A DNA stretch of 64,000 bases from Lachnospiraceae bacterium (GTDB lineage Bacteria > Bacillota > Clostridia > Lachnospirales > Lachnospiraceae): the NCBI GenBank assembly GCA_017483735.1, contig JAFUVF010000047.1, forward strand, positions 62,001 through 126,000, in the 5' to 3' direction. Shown one piece after another: positions 17,089-25,315 of the stretch (the first letter of the stretch is position 1; every line of letters starts with the position of its first letter). The position numbers were made by a program, and so were the translations under genes. The notes beneath the pieces were generated by a model. The model did not search any database. It was not told the DNA's origin and saw nothing but the letters and a program-made list of their open reading frames with translations.

Positions 17089-18975
17089 ATGAACAACAAT
17101 TTGGCTCTTTCGGAAGACATCCTGATGAGCATAGAAAAGCCCGCAAGATATATCGGCAATGAGTTCAATGCGGTCATAAAGGATAAGGACAAGGTACGCA
17201 TCCGCTTTGGGATGTGCTTTCCTGATGTCTATGAGATAGGTATGTCACACCTTGGAATCCAGATACTCTATTCAATGTTAAACGATATGGAGGATGTATG
17301 GTGTGAGAGGGTGTATTCGCCTTGGCCGGATTTGGATGCGATAATGAGACGGGAGAATATTCCACTCTTTGGGCTTGAAAGTCAGGAGCCCGTTAAATGC
17401 TTTGATTTTCTTGGCATAACAATCCAGTACGAGATGTGCTATACCAATATTTTGCAGGTTTTGGAACTTTCCGGCATACCGCTCCTTTTTAAAGACAGAG
17501 GGAATGATTTTGACTATCCCATAATAATAGGCGGTGGCCCCTGCACCTACAATCCGGAGCCATTAGCGGACTTTTTTGACCTTTTTTATATAGGGGAGGG
17601 AGAGACGCAGTACAGGGCGCTTTTGGAACTTTATACAGCCTGCCGTGATGCCGGGCTTTCAAGGCATGAATTTCTTCACAGAGCATCTAAACTTTCAGGG
17701 ATATATGTGCCTTCCCTATATGAGACAAAATATAATGACGACGGTACAATAGCTTCTTTTACGCCTATTTATGATGATGTGCCTGCAAGGATTACAAAGG
17801 AGCTTGTCACAAGGCTTTCAGAGAGCTATTATCCCGCAAAGCCAGTAGTGCCTTTTATCAGGGCGACACAGGACAGAGTGGTGCTTGAAATTCAAAGAGG
17901 CTGTATCAGAGGATGCCGCTTTTGTCAGGCGGGTATGCTGTACCGCCCGGTTAGAGAGAGAGCTGTGGAGGTTTTAAAGGATTATGCCCTCACACTCCTT
18001 AAAAATACAGGGTATGAGGAGCTTTCCTTAAGCTCACTTTCCTCCAGCGACTATTCGCATCTTAAGGAGCTTATCGAATATCTGATTGAGGAATGCGGAA
18101 AAAAGCATGTAAATATTTCTCTGCCTTCATTGAGAATAGATGCATTTTCTCTGGACGTTATGAGTAAGGTTCAGGATATCAAAAAAAGCTCCCTAACCTT
18201 TGCGCCCGAGGCAGGGAGCCAGAGGCTTAGGAATGTCATAAACAAGGGGCTTACGGAGGAGGATATTCTTAGCGGCTCCGGTATGGCTTTTGAGGGCGGC
18301 TGGAACAGGGTAAAGCTTTATTTTATGCTGGGGATTCCCACGGAAACTGAGGAAGATATAAGGGGAATCGCAGAGCTTTCAAACAAGGTTGCTGCGGAAT
18401 TTTTTGAGAGGGTGCCAAAGGAGAAGCGCACAAGCGGCGCAGTTCAGATAGTGGCGTCCACCTCATTTTTTGTGCCGAAGCCCTTTACTCCCTTCCAATG
18501 GGCAAGACAGTGCACCAAGGATGAGTTTCTCGACAAGGCGAGCATTACGAGAAAGGCAATTTCGGAGCAGCTTAACCAAAAGAGAATAAAATATAACTGG
18601 CATGAGGCTGATGCCTCCGTGATGGAGGGGGTTTTTGCAAGAGGGGACAGAAGACTTTCAGAGGTTCTGATCAAAGCATACAAAAAGGGCTGCTTTTTTG
18701 ATGCCTGGAGCGAATATTATAAGAATGATATCTGGCTTGAAACCTTCAGGGAATGCGGCTTGTCGATAGAGTTCTATGCAAACAGGGAAAGAAGCCTTGA
18801 TGAGATTCTTCCGTGGGATTTCATAGACTGCGGCGTGAGCAAGGAATACTTAAAAAGGGAATGGGAGAACGCAAAGTCAGAAAGGGTCACGCCAAACTGC
18901 AGGGATAAGTGTAACGGCTGCGGAGCTGCAAGATTTGACTGCGGAGTGTGTATAAGAAATGAAGCTGCGTGTTAA
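17089..18975 (+). CDS. TIGR03960-type radical SAM protein with B12-binding-like domain
   Basis: 628 residues. The N-terminal part (LALSEDILMSIEKPARYIGNE region) is the start typical of this YgiQ-like family, followed by a cobalamin-binding-like Rossmann region (FPDVYEIGMSHLGIQ). The radical SAM cluster motif is CIRGCRFC in RGCIRGCRFCQAGM near residue 276. A C-terminal cysteine-rich tail (CRDKCNGCGAARFDCGVC) could hold a second cluster. The reaction is unknown. The gene overlaps its partner (TIGR03936/DUF2344) by 17 nt; in Clostridia the pair precedes an RNase E/G gene and often rplU, suggesting an RNA modification role, but this is inference. Confidence 0.92.
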   Translation: MNNNLALSEDILMSIEKPARYIGNEFNAVIKDKDKVRIRFGMCFPDVYEIGMSHLGIQILYSMLNDMEDVWCERVYSPWPDLDAIMRRENIPLFGLESQEPVKCFDFLGITIQYEMCYTNILQVLELSGIPLLFKDRGNDFDYPIIIGGGPCTYNPEPLADFFDLFYIGEGETQYRALLELYTACRDAGLSRHEFLHRASKLSGIYVPSLYETKYNDDGTIASFTPIYDDVPARITKELVTRLSESYYPAKPVVPFIRATQDRVVLEIQRGCIRGCRFCQAGMLYRPVRERAVEVLKDYALTLLKNTGYEELSLSSLSSSDYSHLKELIEYLIEECGKKHVNISLPSLRIDAFSLDVMSKVQDIKKSSLTFAPEAGSQRLRNVINKGLTEEDILSGSGMAFEGGWNRVKLYFMLGIPTETEEDIRGIAELSNKVAAEFFERVPKEKRTSGAVQIVASTSFFVPKPFTPFQWARQCTKDEFLDKASITRKAISEQLNQKRIKYNWHEADASVMEGVFARGDRRLSEVLIKAYKKGCFFDAWSEYYKNDIWLETFRECGLSIEFYANRERSLDEILPWDFIDCGVSKEYLKREWENAKSERVTPNCRDKCNGCGAARFDCGVCIRNEAAC

Positions 18976-19705
18976 ATTCAAAAAAACCGGCGCTGTGCGC
19001 TACATAGGACATCTTGATACAATGCGCTTTTTTCAAAAGGTTATGAGAAGGGCGGATATTGACATCAAATATACCACGGGCTTTTCGCCCCATCAGGTAA
19101 TGAGCTTTGCGCAGCCCTTGAGCGTAGGCATCGAATCCATGGGAGAATATATGGATATCGATGTGGGCTTCTACGAGGGGGAGGAGGCTTTCCTTAATAA
19201 GGTAAACGCCTCGTCCGTTCCTGGAATGGAATGTTTATCCGTAAACATTCTTCCGGATAATGCGGAAAATGCCATGGCATCAGTAAAATCAGCGGAATAC
19301 AACGTAAAAATAAAGCCGGATAAATGTCCTGATGGGTTAAAGGAGCTGCTTGATAGTGACAGCAGTGTCATAAGCAAAAAAATAAACGCTTTTCTTGAAA
19401 GTCCTGCGATTCTCATAAAAAAGGAGGGGAAAAACGGCTTAAGGGAGGTGGATATCCGCCCCGGAATATACCGTTTTGAATTCGCAAACGGAGTATTTAA
19501 TATGCTCCTTGATGCATCAAGCGGCGGAAACATCAAGCCCCTGCAGGTAATGCAGGCATTTCTGACCTTGCCTTCGGGGGAGGAGCTTAACCCGGATGCC
19601 TTGCATATCACAAGGCTTGATATGTTCACTGATAATTTTGTTTCCTTGGGTAATGTGGGCTATAAGACCATAAGAGAGTACGAGGGCGCAGGAGAGGGCA
19701 GATGA
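18959..19705 (+). CDS. TIGR03936/DUF2344 radical-SAM-associated protein
   Basis: 248 residues, matching DUF2344: KLRVKFKKTGAVRYIGHLD at the start, then FSPHQVMSFAQPLSVGIESMGEYMD. In other genomes this domain is fused to the C-terminus of the radical SAM protein that lies upstream here, so the two very likely act together. The start overlaps the upstream gene by 17 nt and the end overlaps the RNase gene by 4 nt, so the four genes from 17089 to 21262 are tightly coupled. Confidence 0.9.
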   Translation: MKLRVKFKKTGAVRYIGHLDTMRFFQKVMRRADIDIKYTTGFSPHQVMSFAQPLSVGIESMGEYMDIDVGFYEGEEAFLNKVNASSVPGMECLSVNILPDNAENAMASVKSAEYNVKIKPDKCPDGLKELLDSDSSVISKKINAFLESPAILIKKEGKNGLREVDIRPGIYRFEFANGVFNMLLDASSGGNIKPLQVMQAFLTLPSGEELNPDALHITRLDMFTDNFVSLGNVGYKTIREYEGAGEGR

Positions 19706-20715
19706 GCAGGAGCATCCTTGGCACAAATCATATATCCTATTCGGATGAAGCTCTGACTGAGGAGAAAAAGGGCGACGGAAAGCTTCTTATAACAACGCTT
19801 CGTGGCGGCGTATATGCATTTCTAATAAAGGGAAACCGACTTATAGCGGTTTCCGCCTTTTCGCAGGATGAGCTTCTTGGTAATGTATATGTGGGACGGG
19901 TTAAGGATGTAGTTCCAGGTATAAACGCAGCCTTTGTAGACATTTCAAAGGATGTAACCTGTTTTTTGAATTTGAATATCGACAGGAAGCTTAAGCAGGG
20001 TGATTTAATTTTGGTTCAGATAAAGGCTCTTGCGCAGAAGGAAAAGTATATAACGGTCTCCACGGAAATTAAGCTTCCGAAGGCTGTTAAAAAGGAGGTA
20101 ATTGAGAGGGCAAATTATCTGTCGGCATACAGCCTTGTATATAAGGCTTCTGACGAAAATGCCATAAAGCTTTTAAATAAGCACTTTTTTGATAATGAAT
20201 ATAATGAGATTGTGACGGATATTGAAGCTGTCTATGAGAAGCTAAATGCACTAAAAAACGCTCCTGCACTCAGATTGTATACGGACAATGAATACCCCCT
20301 ATCAAAGCTCTATTCCCTTGAAACGAAGCTTTCAGAGGGACTTAACAGAAAGGTCTGGCTAAAGAACGGCGGATACTTAATATTTGATACCACCGAGGCT
20401 ATGACCGTTATAGATGTCAATTCCGGCAAAAATAATTCAAAAAAAACTGAAATTTTAGCATGCTTTGAGCTAAACTGCGAGGCTGCAGAGGAGATTGCAT
20501 TACAGCTTCGCTTAAGAAATATCTCAGGAATAATCATCATTGATTTCGTAAATATGGCTTCGGATGAATATAATGAGCTTTTGCTTCAAAAAATGAAGGA
20601 ATTTACCGACAGGGACAGGCTCACGGTAAAGGTCATAGATATTACGCCCCTGGGGCTTATGGAGCTTACGAGAAGGAAGGAGAGCAGGAGCTTATATGAA
20701 ACTTTTAGGGATTAA
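19702..20715 (+). CDS. Ribonuclease E/G family protein, reduced form
   Basis: Endoribonuclease of the RNase E/G type, 337 residues. An S1-like domain is seen at about 55-120 (GNVYVGRVKDVVPGINAAFVD) and the DNase I-like catalytic core with Asp238 (MTVIDVNSGK) and Asp281 (IIIIDFVNM), the two magnesium-binding aspartates. It is short: the 5'-sensor segment after STEIKLPK is trimmed, and the protein stops after GLMELTRRKESRS, so the zinc-link CPxC motif and small domain of RNase G are absent. It may form a different oligomer. It overlaps the NUDIX gene by 20 nt. Confidence 0.88.
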   Translation: MSRSILGTNHISYSDEALTEEKKGDGKLLITTLRGGVYAFLIKGNRLIAVSAFSQDELLGNVYVGRVKDVVPGINAAFVDISKDVTCFLNLNIDRKLKQGDLILVQIKALAQKEKYITVSTEIKLPKAVKKEVIERANYLSAYSLVYKASDENAIKLLNKHFFDNEYNEIVTDIEAVYEKLNALKNAPALRLYTDNEYPLSKLYSLETKLSEGLNRKVWLKNGGYLIFDTTEAMTVIDVNSGKNNSKKTEILACFELNCEAAEEIALQLRLRNISGIIIIDFVNMASDEYNELLLQKMKEFTDRDRLTVKVIDITPLGLMELTRRKESRSLYETFRD

Positions 20716-21262
20716 AAAGGTAAGGGACGGTAAGTATCTTAAAAATTATGAGCTTACATATGAAAATAAAATCGGCAGCGAAAAAAAATACGAGATTGTA
20801 TCACATCATGAAATAAACTCCTTAAATGATATCGGAAGCAGAGTTTCCGGAGTATCCATTGTTGCGATATGTGAAGGGAAATTACTTCTTTTAAGGGAAT
20901 TCAGGCTTGGCGTAAACAGAGAGATTTATAATCTGTGTGCGGGGATGGTTGAGGACAACGAGTCAATAGAGGATTGTATCGCCCGTGAGCTTTTCGAAGA
21001 GACCGGACTTAAAGTAAAGCGCATAATAAAGATACTTAAGCCCTCCTTTGCCGCAGTAGCCCTTTCGGATGTAATGAACAGGATAGCCTTTGTGGAGGTA
21101 GCAGGCACTTTTTCCGACCACACCTCCGCAAACGAAGAGATTACAGCTTCCTTCTACAGTAAGGACGAAGTAAAAGAGCTCCTGGAAAGGGAAGCCTTTT
21201 CATCAAGAGCTCAGGCTGTTGCATATCTTTTTACCCAATTTGACTTTAACAATATTGGATAG
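20696..21262 (+). CDS. NUDIX hydrolase, ADP-ribose pyrophosphatase type
   Basis: 188 residues. The Nudix box is complete: GMVEDNESIEDCIARELF followed by EETGL, which fits GX5EX7REUXEEXGU. The preceding LLREFRLGVNREIYNLCAG is typical of ADP-ribose pyrophosphatases. It would hydrolyse nucleoside diphosphates linked to another group; exact substrate not determinable. Its start lies inside the end of the RNase gene (20-nt overlap), and it ends 2 bp before the convergent permease gene. Confidence 0.9.
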   Translation: MKLLGIKKVRDGKYLKNYELTYENKIGSEKKYEIVSHHEINSLNDIGSRVSGVSIVAICEGKLLLLREFRLGVNREIYNLCAGMVEDNESIEDCIARELFEETGLKVKRIIKILKPSFAAVALSDVMNRIAFVEVAGTFSDHTSANEEITASFYSKDEVKELLEREAFSSRAQAVAYLFTQFDFNNIG

Positions 21263-21264
21263 CG

Positions 21265-22800
21265 CTATTCTTTTTTGGAATCGTTCTCCGTATTTTTTTG
21301 CTTTTCTATAATCTGCCTGATATCCTTGCTTTTGTCCATTCCGGAATAAGGATTTTCCTCTATCCTGCCGTCAAGCGTTACCTTTTCGAGATAATGATTG
21401 TATTTTTCAAGGTCAAGATAATAATCCGAATCAATTATCAGCTTCTTTTTCTTAAGCTTCTTATTCACAAAATATCTGATACCTGCATAGATTACGGCAA
21501 ATATAGGCACGCCTATGAGCATGCCGAAGACTCCCCAGATACCCCCGAATATCGTAATCGCAAAGATTATCCAGAAGCTGTCAAGTCCGGTGGAATCGCC
21601 GAGTATCTTGGGACCAAGGATATTCCCGTCAAACTGCTGCAATACCAGGATAAAGATGATGAAATAAACCACCTGCAGAGGGTGCTGCACATCTACAAGG
21701 AATATAAGGAGCGCACTTGGGATTGCACCAAGGAAGGGCCCAAAGAACGGTATGATATTCGTAACACCTATTATAAGGCTTATAAGCGGAGCGTACGGAA
21801 TGCGCAGTAATGTTGTTCCGGCAAGGCAGATAAGCCCAATTATGAAGGAATCCACAATTTTTCCGCCAAAAAACCCTATGAATACCTTGTGGGAAAAGCG
21901 AAGCCCGCGTAACAGCTTGTTTGCCGAATTTCTGTCCAAAAGGGAATACATTATCTTTTTGGACTGTGCAATAAATTTTTCCTTTCTGACAAGCAGATAT
22001 ATGGAAATGATAATTCCTATTATAAAGTTCCAAAATACCTTGACGCCTGATTTAATATGAAGGAATATGGTTGCGACAGAGTTTTTGAAGCCTGTGCTCA
22101 GCGAGCCCGTCGAAACCTCCTTAAATACCTGTGACAATATTGAAGAATTTGCGCTGCGGCTCTCCATTTCCGCAGTAGTTATGGAGTCGCTCACATCCTT
22201 GGAAACATCCGAGAGATAATTGGAAACGATAACCTCTAGCTCCGGGTTGTCCTCGAGCATCTGACTGCTCCATTCATCGAAATTGTTGAGATATCCATCC
22301 AGATTTCCGACAAAATTCGTAATACTGGGGATAATCTGGCTGATTAACATTGCTATCATCGCATATATCAAAAGTATAAACAAAAGGTCCGTAAGAATTA
22401 CCGAGAATAATCTGACCTTACCTTTGGTCTTGTCTTCATTTTTCGTGCCAAGCTTTTTGGATATGGGCATTATCAGCTTATTTTCGATAAAATTCATTAT
22501 GGGACAGAGGATATAGGCAAGTCCCAGCCCAAAAAGAACAGGCATCATAATACTTAGGAAATCCGAAAAAGCTTTCTTTACGCCGTCATTGTTAATAAAG
22601 AGATAATAGAAGAACATACAGCTTACAAAGGTTGCAAAAGCTGTAAAGCCCCATGCGAAATATTTGTTTCCAAAGCGGCTTTTAAACTGATCCTTGTTTT
22701 TTTCGTCGTAATATTCTCTCAGCCTGTCCTGGTCTCCAAGCTGATAAATCTCTTCAAGCTCCATTCTGTCAATATTTTCAAGTATTTTTTCTTCTGTCAT
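21265..22800 (-). CDS. AI-2E family transporter (PF01594)
   Basis: 511-residue integral membrane protein. Helices are visible at about 48-70, 82-100, 128-155, a cluster between 255 and 400, and the family signature around LVDVQHPLQVVYFIIF to GPKILGDSTGLDSFWII. The N-terminus (about 45 residues) and C-terminal tail are charged and cytoplasmic. The family name comes from a proposed autoinducer-2 exporter, but members transport varied substrates, so a specific role here is unknown. It is 12 nt downstream of the recombinase gene and probably cotranscribed with it. Confidence 0.88.
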   Translation of the reverse strand: MTEEKILENIDRMELEEIYQLGDQDRLREYYDEKNKDQFKSRFGNKYFAWGFTAFATFVSCMFFYYLFINNDGVKKAFSDFLSIMMPVLFGLGLAYILCPIMNFIENKLIMPISKKLGTKNEDKTKGKVRLFSVILTDLLFILLIYAMIAMLISQIIPSITNFVGNLDGYLNNFDEWSSQMLEDNPELEVIVSNYLSDVSKDVSDSITTAEMESRSANSSILSQVFKEVSTGSLSTGFKNSVATIFLHIKSGVKVFWNFIIGIIISIYLLVRKEKFIAQSKKIMYSLLDRNSANKLLRGLRFSHKVFIGFFGGKIVDSFIIGLICLAGTTLLRIPYAPLISLIIGVTNIIPFFGPFLGAIPSALLIFLVDVQHPLQVVYFIIFILVLQQFDGNILGPKILGDSTGLDSFWIIFAITIFGGIWGVFGMLIGVPIFAVIYAGIRYFVNKKLKKKKLIIDSDYYLDLEKYNHYLEKVTLDGRIEENPYSGMDKSKDIRQIIEKQKNTENDSKKE

Positions 22801-22812
22801 ATTATCCCCCTG

Positions 22813-23820
22813 TTATGCGTTACGCCAGTTTCTTGTATCCCTTATCTCATCCTGACAGGCCTTGGCATATATATTTGTGACATTAAGCGACCTGTGTCCG
22901 AGGCGCTTTTGAAGGGTAAGGATATCCCTCGAAGCCCTGTAAAAATCCATTGCAAAGGTGGAGCGCAGCTTGTGGGGCGATATATGCGCTTCCTTACCCG
23001 GTATGGCAGCCTTTACATACTTTGGCACAAGCGTCTGGATTTCCCTGACAGAGAGCCTTTCCCCCTGCAATGTGATAAAAAGCGGAGAATCCTTGCCGGA
23101 ATAGAGCGGGAGAGTAGCCTTTCTCTCATCTATGTAGTCCGCAATATACTCCCTCGATTCGTCTGAAAAATAAATCTTTGAGAGCTTGCCACCCTTACGC
23201 CTGACAATCGCCGAGCATTCGTCCATATCAAGGTCATCCATATCAAGTCCCTGCATTTCCGAGACACGGATTCCGGTGTCCAAAAATAAGAAAACCATTG
23301 CAAGGTCACGCTTTTGGAATTTGGAATGATAAGCCAGCTGGCGCTTTGTAAGCCCTGTGCCGTATTTTATTGTCTGCAATAAGGCTTCCTGCTCTGCTCT
23401 TGTTAAATAAATAACAAAGTCTTTTTCCGGAATTTTTATCTTTTGAGCTCCCTTAACCGGATTATACTCCAATATCTGCATATAATCCACCAATAAATTG
23501 AACATGGCGGACATTGCGGATTTGATGCGCTTGACGGTGCTTGGAGAATGACTTTCCGCAAAATATGTCAGAAACATATCGACATCCATGGGAGAAATAT
23601 TCCGCATATCCGAGGCTGTAATCGATTTTTTTTTCTTTCCGGCAAAATCCCTGTGATTAGAAATCAGATAATCGAAATAAAGGGATAAATCCCTTGCATA
23701 TCCAACCCGGGTCGACAATTCACGTTCAGCCTTTCTGCCAATAAGTATTGCCGCACAGAAATCCGGAAGTTCATTTGTAAGCTCTACAAGCTTTTCTGAA
23801 TTTGATAATCGTTCCTTCAT
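22813..23820 (-). CDS. Tyrosine recombinase, XerC/XerD-like
   Basis: 335-residue site-specific recombinase. N-terminal SAM-like core-binding domain (about 25-120) and the catalytic domain with all key residues: Arg185 (DTGIRVSEM), Lys near 212, His283 and Arg286 (SPHKLRSTFA), His309 (LGHRSLN) and nucleophile Tyr318 (TNIYAK). It is intact. The reading frame starts ATGAAGGAACG with no Shine-Dalgarno sequence; the -10 box ends 9 nt upstream, so the transcript is probably leaderless. A near-perfect palindrome lies against the -35. It could act on dif, on an invertible segment, or on a mobile element; I see no partner element. Confidence 0.9.
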   Translation of the reverse strand: MKERLSNSEKLVELTNELPDFCAAILIGRKAERELSTRVGYARDLSLYFDYLISNHRDFAGKKKKSITASDMRNISPMDVDMFLTYFAESHSPSTVKRIKSAMSAMFNLLVDYMQILEYNPVKGAQKIKIPEKDFVIYLTRAEQEALLQTIKYGTGLTKRQLAYHSKFQKRDLAMVFLFLDTGIRVSEMQGLDMDDLDMDECSAIVRRKGGKLSKIYFSDESREYIADYIDERKATLPLYSGKDSPLFITLQGERLSVREIQTLVPKYVKAAIPGKEAHISPHKLRSTFAMDFYRASRDILTLQKRLGHRSLNVTNIYAKACQDEIRDTRNWRNA

Positions 23821-23828
23821 AATTTAGA

Positions 23829-23857
23829 ATTATACCATAGTACTATTCTTTTTTCAA
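23829..23857 (-). promoter_or_regulatory. Recombinase promoter
   Basis: Read on the minus strand: TTGAAA (23857-23852), 17-bp spacer, TATAAT (23834-23829). The start site should fall near 23822, 2 nt from the ATG at 23820. Confidence 0.8.
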
Positions 23858-23858
23858 G

Positions 23859-23894
23859 TATCGTTGCATAAAACAGAAATTTTACGCAACGATA
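23859..23894. repeat. 15-bp inverted repeat abutting the recombinase -35 box
   Basis: The left arm (23859-23873, TATCGTTGCATAAAA) and right arm (23880-23894) match at 14 of 15 positions, separated by the 6-nt CAGAAA. It lies one base upstream of the -35 hexamer. This is the geometry of an operator or a tyrosine-recombinase core site (inverted arms with a 6-nt spacer). Confidence 0.7.
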
Positions 23895-24110
23895 GATTTT
23901 GGCATTTTGCTACTCTTTAGATAACGTTATTTATATAATTAAATGCATAATTCCAAGATATAATGCACAACCATAGTAATATTTGCGTTTAGTTATGGAA
24001 TATGTTGGTTATAAGATGATGTATTTTAACATTCCTATAGGAGTATTTGTATGATTTTAATTTAAATATAGAAATAGCTACAATATATTTTGATTATAAC
24101 ATGATATTAT

Positions 24111-24767
24111 TTATATTATATTATACATAAAAATACATCCACTATCGTAATATGGAGTAATTGGTCTGTATTCTCGTGAATTGTCTTCAACAAAGCCAAA
24201 TACATCCTTATAATAATTTACCAATCTTTTCCCACTTTCAGTATCTCCATTTTCGCCAGTGTCTGCCGCATATAGATACACAATCTTTACACCAATAGAC
24301 CGAGAGACTTTCTTTATAATTGGATATATAAATGCAGGATAAAGATATTCGCCAATACCCTTTGCATTATTGTGTGAATCGCGGTACGCATCATTAACTG
24401 CAAAATGAGAAATTTCAATTCCGGATGCAGTTTCTGGTACTAATTCAATTCCTTCGGCTTGTGCGCACTTTTCTTTCTTTATATCCCTGTCATCGTTATC
24501 AATGGTTATCATACCTGCTTTTAAGGCAAAATAGGCAACAATTTCCTCTCTCATATAAGTCTTGATTAGATATATGCGAGTTTCATTCTTTAAATCTTCT
24601 TCCCATGCACAATACTTCAAGTATCTTTCAAGACCTTTAACCACATTTTGCTCCAAATATTGTTCATAGTCAGATTCTCTTTTAATATAAAAAGAGTTAA
24701 TAAGCTCTTTATTCCGCCTTCGCACGGTTAAAGGTTCGCAATACATTTTAGGTTTATATATTTTCAT
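24111..24767 (-). CDS. GNAT-like acetyltransferase
   Basis: 218 residues. The C-terminal half reads like a GNAT fold: strand VAYFALKAGMIT, strand EISHFAVNDAYR, the acetyl-CoA loop region KGIGEYLYPAFIYPII (GIGEYL in place of Q/RxxGxG/A), strand VKIVYLYAAD, and the closing YYKDVFGF. The spacing resembles GNAT toxins of toxin-antitoxin pairs, but the N-terminal 100 residues are longer than in those and the family is unassigned. It directly follows (0 nt gap) a 51-aa basic ORF. The region is clearly more AT-rich than the core genes, consistent with transfer. Confidence 0.65.
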   Translation of the reverse strand: MKIYKPKMYCEPLTVRRRNKELINSFYIKRESDYEQYLEQNVVKGLERYLKYCAWEEDLKNETRIYLIKTYMREEIVAYFALKAGMITIDNDDRDIKKEKCAQAEGIELVPETASGIEISHFAVNDAYRDSHNNAKGIGEYLYPAFIYPIIKKVSRSIGVKIVYLYAADTGENGDTESGKRLVNYYKDVFGFVEDNSREYRPITPYYDSGCIFMYNII

Positions 24768-24923
24768 TTATACCTTCAACCCCTGTTCACGAAGCCTTTT
24801 CCTTGCAGCTTTTTCAGCTTTAGATGCATTATATTTCTCGTGATTTGACGAAAAGATATTTTTCATAGTCTCACGACTTACCTTAACTATCGAATTTTTA
24901 GGCAGAGCATTCTGCATCATCAT
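24768..24923 (-). CDS. 51-aa basic protein upstream of the GNAT gene
   Basis: Starts MMMQNALPKNSIVKV and ends KRLREQGLKV. The C-terminal half is a basic amphipathic helix (SKAEKAARKRLREQG). AAGGGGG lies about 9 nt upstream of the first ATG. The stop TAA is followed immediately by the ATG of the GNAT gene, so the two must be translationally coupled. Small basic proteins in this position are often antitoxins or accessory binders, but I do not recognise a family and antitoxins are usually larger. The start among three consecutive ATGs (24923, 24920, 24917) is uncertain. Confidence 0.55.
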   Translation of the reverse strand: MMMQNALPKNSIVKVSRETMKNIFSSNHEKYNASKAEKAARKRLREQGLKV

Positions 24924-25270
24924 AAAAATATACCCCCTTTGTAGGCTTTATGTTTCCCAAGCTACATATAAATCATTCTAAATAAATGAAACATGGTATT
25001 CATAACCCAATCCATACCATGTTCCTGGCGCTTTATTGCGACACTTTGATGGATCGGTGCCATTGTTCAACCTATATTTTCTTGTACAGAAAATATTTTT
25101 TCGGTTTCATTTAATAATTTGTTTACATTTATATATTAACCCTTATTCTGCATAAATGCAATATACTGTATTAACGTTTTCACAAAAAAAACATTTTTTT
25201 TACTAAATTTTAAATAATCCACCATTTTCCCTATTGTTTATCACATACTTTAAAGTTATACTCCTTTTTA
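24924..25270. other. AT-rich intergenic stretch before the IS30 element
   Basis: About 350 bp with no supported gene. It must contain the promoter of the 51-aa/GNAT pair on the minus strand, but no pair of hexamers stands out. AT runs dominate the last 130 bp next to the insertion. Confidence 0.5.
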
Positions 25271-25293
25271 CCCGCAAATTCAAATCTCGTGCC
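25271..25293 (+). repeat. IS30 left terminal inverted repeat
   Basis: CCCGCAAATTC then AAATCTCGTGCC. It matches the right end over the outer 9 bases and the inner CGTGCC, with small differences between. Confidence 0.75.
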
Positions 25294-25315
25294 TGCCTTC
25301 GGGAGGTAAAACAAG

